Below are positions 62,672 to 64,000 of a stretch of 64,000 nt of DNA, one piece after another. The translations under genes were made by a program, and so were the position numbers. Source of the DNA: Amycolatopsis sp. NBC_01488 (GTDB taxonomy: Bacteria > Actinomycetota > Actinomycetes > Mycobacteriales > Pseudonocardiaceae); the NCBI RefSeq assembly GCF_036227105.1, contig NZ_CP109434.1, positions 377,001 through 441,000 of the forward strand, given 5' to 3'. How positions within the stretch are numbered: position 1 is the stretch's first letter; the number at the start of each line of letters is the position of its first letter. The notes beneath the pieces are model-generated. The model saw only the letters and a program-made list of their open reading frames with translations. It had not been told where the DNA came from and did no database searches.

Positions 62672-62706
62672 GTCGGCGGCAGGGACGAACGGCCCTCGCC
62701 GCCGAC
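62672..62706 (+). terminator. lsr2 terminator-like hairpin
   Basis: GTCGGCGGC (62672-62680) and its complement (62698-62706) make a 9-bp stem 45 bp after lsr2. The 62627-62994 stretch has no gene. It also holds CCGCGGG/CCCGCGG (62718-62738) and CCTGGA/TCCAGG (62803-62820) hairpins. Confidence 0.5.
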
Positions 62707-62943
62707 GGAGGCCACCACCGCGGGTCCCCGGCCCGCGGACCACGGCCACCGGGGCACTGAGCGCCGAGGAGCCGATCCCGGATCAAGGCACCAGGCCCGC
62801 CCTGGATTTCCCTCCAGGAACGCTAAAGACCGACGTTCGCCTTGATCGGCCACGCTCCGGTCAGGGCCGCAGGAATGGCACGGACACGCCCGGACGATCC
62901 CAGCAGCACAAGGGCCGAACACGTGCCGCGGCCGGGGAACGCC

Positions 62944-62980
62944 GAAGGGCCCCGCACCAACCTCTGGTGCGGGGCCCTTC
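62944..62980 (-). terminator. hup copy 3 terminator hairpin
   Basis: This 16-bp perfect stem (62944-62959 with 62965-62980) has the same arm sequence as the hup copy 2 terminator, 14 bp beyond the stop. Shared terminators, like shared promoters, point to duplication of the whole transcription unit. Confidence 0.8.
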
Positions 62981-62994
62981 CGGTGAAACGGACG

Positions 62995-63684
62995 TTACTT
63001 CTTCTTGGCGGCCGACGTGCGCTTGGCCGGGGCCTTGGCAGCGGCCGGCTTCTTCGCCGCGGCGGTCTTGGTCGCGGCCGGCTTGGCGGCGGCGGCCTTC
63101 GCCCGCGTGGTGGTCGCCTTGGCCGTGGTGGCCTTGGCCGTGGTGGCCTTGGCCGCGGTGGTCTTCGCCGCGGCCTGCGGGGCCGCCTTCGGAGCGGTCG
63201 CCTTGGTGGCGGTGGCCTTCGCGGCCGGTTTCGCCGCGGTGGCGCGGGTCCGGGTCGCCGTGGCCGGCTTGGCCGCCGCCGCGCGGGTCGCGGTGGCCCG
63301 CGTGCTGGTGGCCTTGGCCGGCGCCGCCGCCTTGGTGGTGGTCGCGCGGGTGGTCGTCGACGCCGCGGTGGCGCGCTTGACCGGCGTGGCCTTGGGCAGC
63401 TTCTTGGAACCGGAGATGACGTCCTTGAACGTCGTGCCGGCGCGGAACGCGGGCACGTTGGTCTTCTTGACCTTCACGGCCTCACCGGTGCGCGGGTTGC
63501 GGGCGGTGCGAGCGGCGCGGGCGCGCTTCTCGAAGACGCCGAAGCCGGTGATGTTGACCTTTTCGCCCTTGTTGACCGTCCGGATGATGATGTCCACCAG
63601 ACCGTCCACGGCCTGCGCAGCCACCTTCTTGTCATCGCCCAGACGCTCCGACAGCGCCTCGATCAGCTGGGCCTTGTTCGTCAT
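62995..63684 (-). CDS. HU family nucleoid protein with long basic tail, copy 3
   Basis: This 229-residue HU protein is very close to copy 2 ([20 protein letters not shown] with one extra Asp, [27 protein letters not shown]) and has a slightly longer basic tail with [10 protein letters not shown] repeats. ATG follows the shared GGAGGACTGGA leader. It faces copy 2 with the acidic protein and lsr2 in between. Confidence 0.96.
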   Translation of the reverse strand: MTNKAQLIEALSERLGDDKKVAAQAVDGLVDIIIRTVNKGEKVNITGFGVFEKRARAARTARNPRTGEAVKVKKTNVPAFRAGTTFKDVISGSKKLPKATPVKRATAASTTTRATTTKAAAPAKATSTRATATRAAAAKPATATRTRATAAKPAAKATATKATAPKAAPQAAAKTTAAKATTAKATTAKATTTRAKAAAAKPAATKTAAAKKPAAAKAPAKRTSAAKKK

Positions 63685-63743
63685 TCCAGTCCTCCATGTG
63701 AAAACCCGAGAGTCAGGCCCATCTCCGGCCGACGTCACACAGA

Positions 63744-63770
63744 GTATTACCAGGACGGCCGAAAATCCAA
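63744..63770 (-). promoter_or_regulatory. hup copy 3 promoter
   Basis: TTGGAT (63770-63765), 15 bp, then TGGTAATAC (TAATAC 63749-63744) on the minus strand, as in copies 1 and 2. A GTCGGCC block follows. Upstream, the stretch to 64000 contains the GTCCTATATGGAC element (63904-63916) and no gene. Confidence 0.7.
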
Positions 63771-64000
63771 ACACGGGTGACTGAGAACTCTGTTGTGTCG
63801 CCGAAGAAGTCGGCACTCGAATCCCCGCCCCCGCCCGCCCGCTCAGCACGTACAGCCACGAGGCCGCCACTGACCTGGGGTTTTCCTGACCGGAATGCTT
63901 CCTGTCCATATAGGACAACCTCGCCGATCGCACAATTGTTCGACTTGGGGCCGCAGGAAACCCAAGCAGTCCAACGAAGTAGCGGGGGCCGCCCGGCACC

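Noticed and set aside
62995..63999. A longer hup copy 3 protein starting near 63999
   Set aside because: The frame is open by chance; the shared promoter, leader and HU N-terminus fix the start at 63684.

Overview
The window looks like chromosomal DNA of a high-GC actinobacterium, most likely Amycolatopsis or another Pseudonocardiaceae genus. This rests on very high GC, frequent GTG/TTG starts, strong GGAGG-type ribosome sites, HU proteins with long Ala/Lys/Thr tails, Lsr2, an F420-pathway enzyme (CofC) and a pyc-recG-rpmB-ung-thiL-ddl-gpsA-cofC-ppk-mutT1-hup-leuDC-ndgR gene order. From general knowledge this order matches the region around Rv2967c-Rv2989 of Mycobacterium tuberculosis; no search was run.

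Layout. 1-2.2 kb: a truncated PucR-type regulator, then a membrane protein coupled to a YtrA-type GntR repressor behind a perfect operator palindrome. 2.2-16 kb: an arginase-family enzyme coupled to pyruvate carboxylase, a degenerate subtilase, a caspase-like membrane protein, an erythromycin-esterase-like enzyme with a divergent TetR regulator, a GNAT protein, recG, a DAK2 protein and rpmB. 16-23 kb: hydrolase, ung, gamma carbonic anhydrase, a GH27 alpha-galactosidase, GNAT, thiL, an Lrp-type effector domain, DUF3515 and ddl. 23-34.6 kb: an accessory block that separates ddl from gpsA. It holds a MocR regulator and divergent flavin-oxidase-like protein, a two-component system with a frameshift in each gene, a three-gene flavin electron-transfer operon, VOC, methyltransferase, asparaginase and cysteine dioxygenase. 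An ISL3-type element sits between the cysteine dioxygenase and a small leaderless Cys-rich upstream ORF. 34.6-40.7 kb: gpsA-plsC, cofC, ppk and mutT1. 40.7-48 kb: a SARP/AfsR-type regulator, a 21-bp tandem array, hup copy 1, leuDC and divergent ndgR. 48-52.5 kb: small proteins, a lipoprotein, a secreted GH3 beta-glucosidase and a small secreted protein. 52.5-59.9 kb: a minus-strand operon for a HerA-like ATPase, SbcD/Mre11, SbcC/Rad50 and a NurA-like nuclease. 59.9-64 kb: two more hup genes flank a small acidic protein and lsr2, giving three HU paralogs within 20 kb.

The signals that ordinary annotation would miss are: the poly-Cys upstream ORF cut off from its cysteine dioxygenase by the IS; a family of long hairpins at three convergent gene ends, two of which also supply stop codons; an over-represented TCCAnnnTGGA palindrome, often built with rare codons inside genes; the 21-bp array with an orientation switch; the matching promoters of the three hup copies; and the archaeal-style HerA-Mre11-Rad50-NurA quartet.
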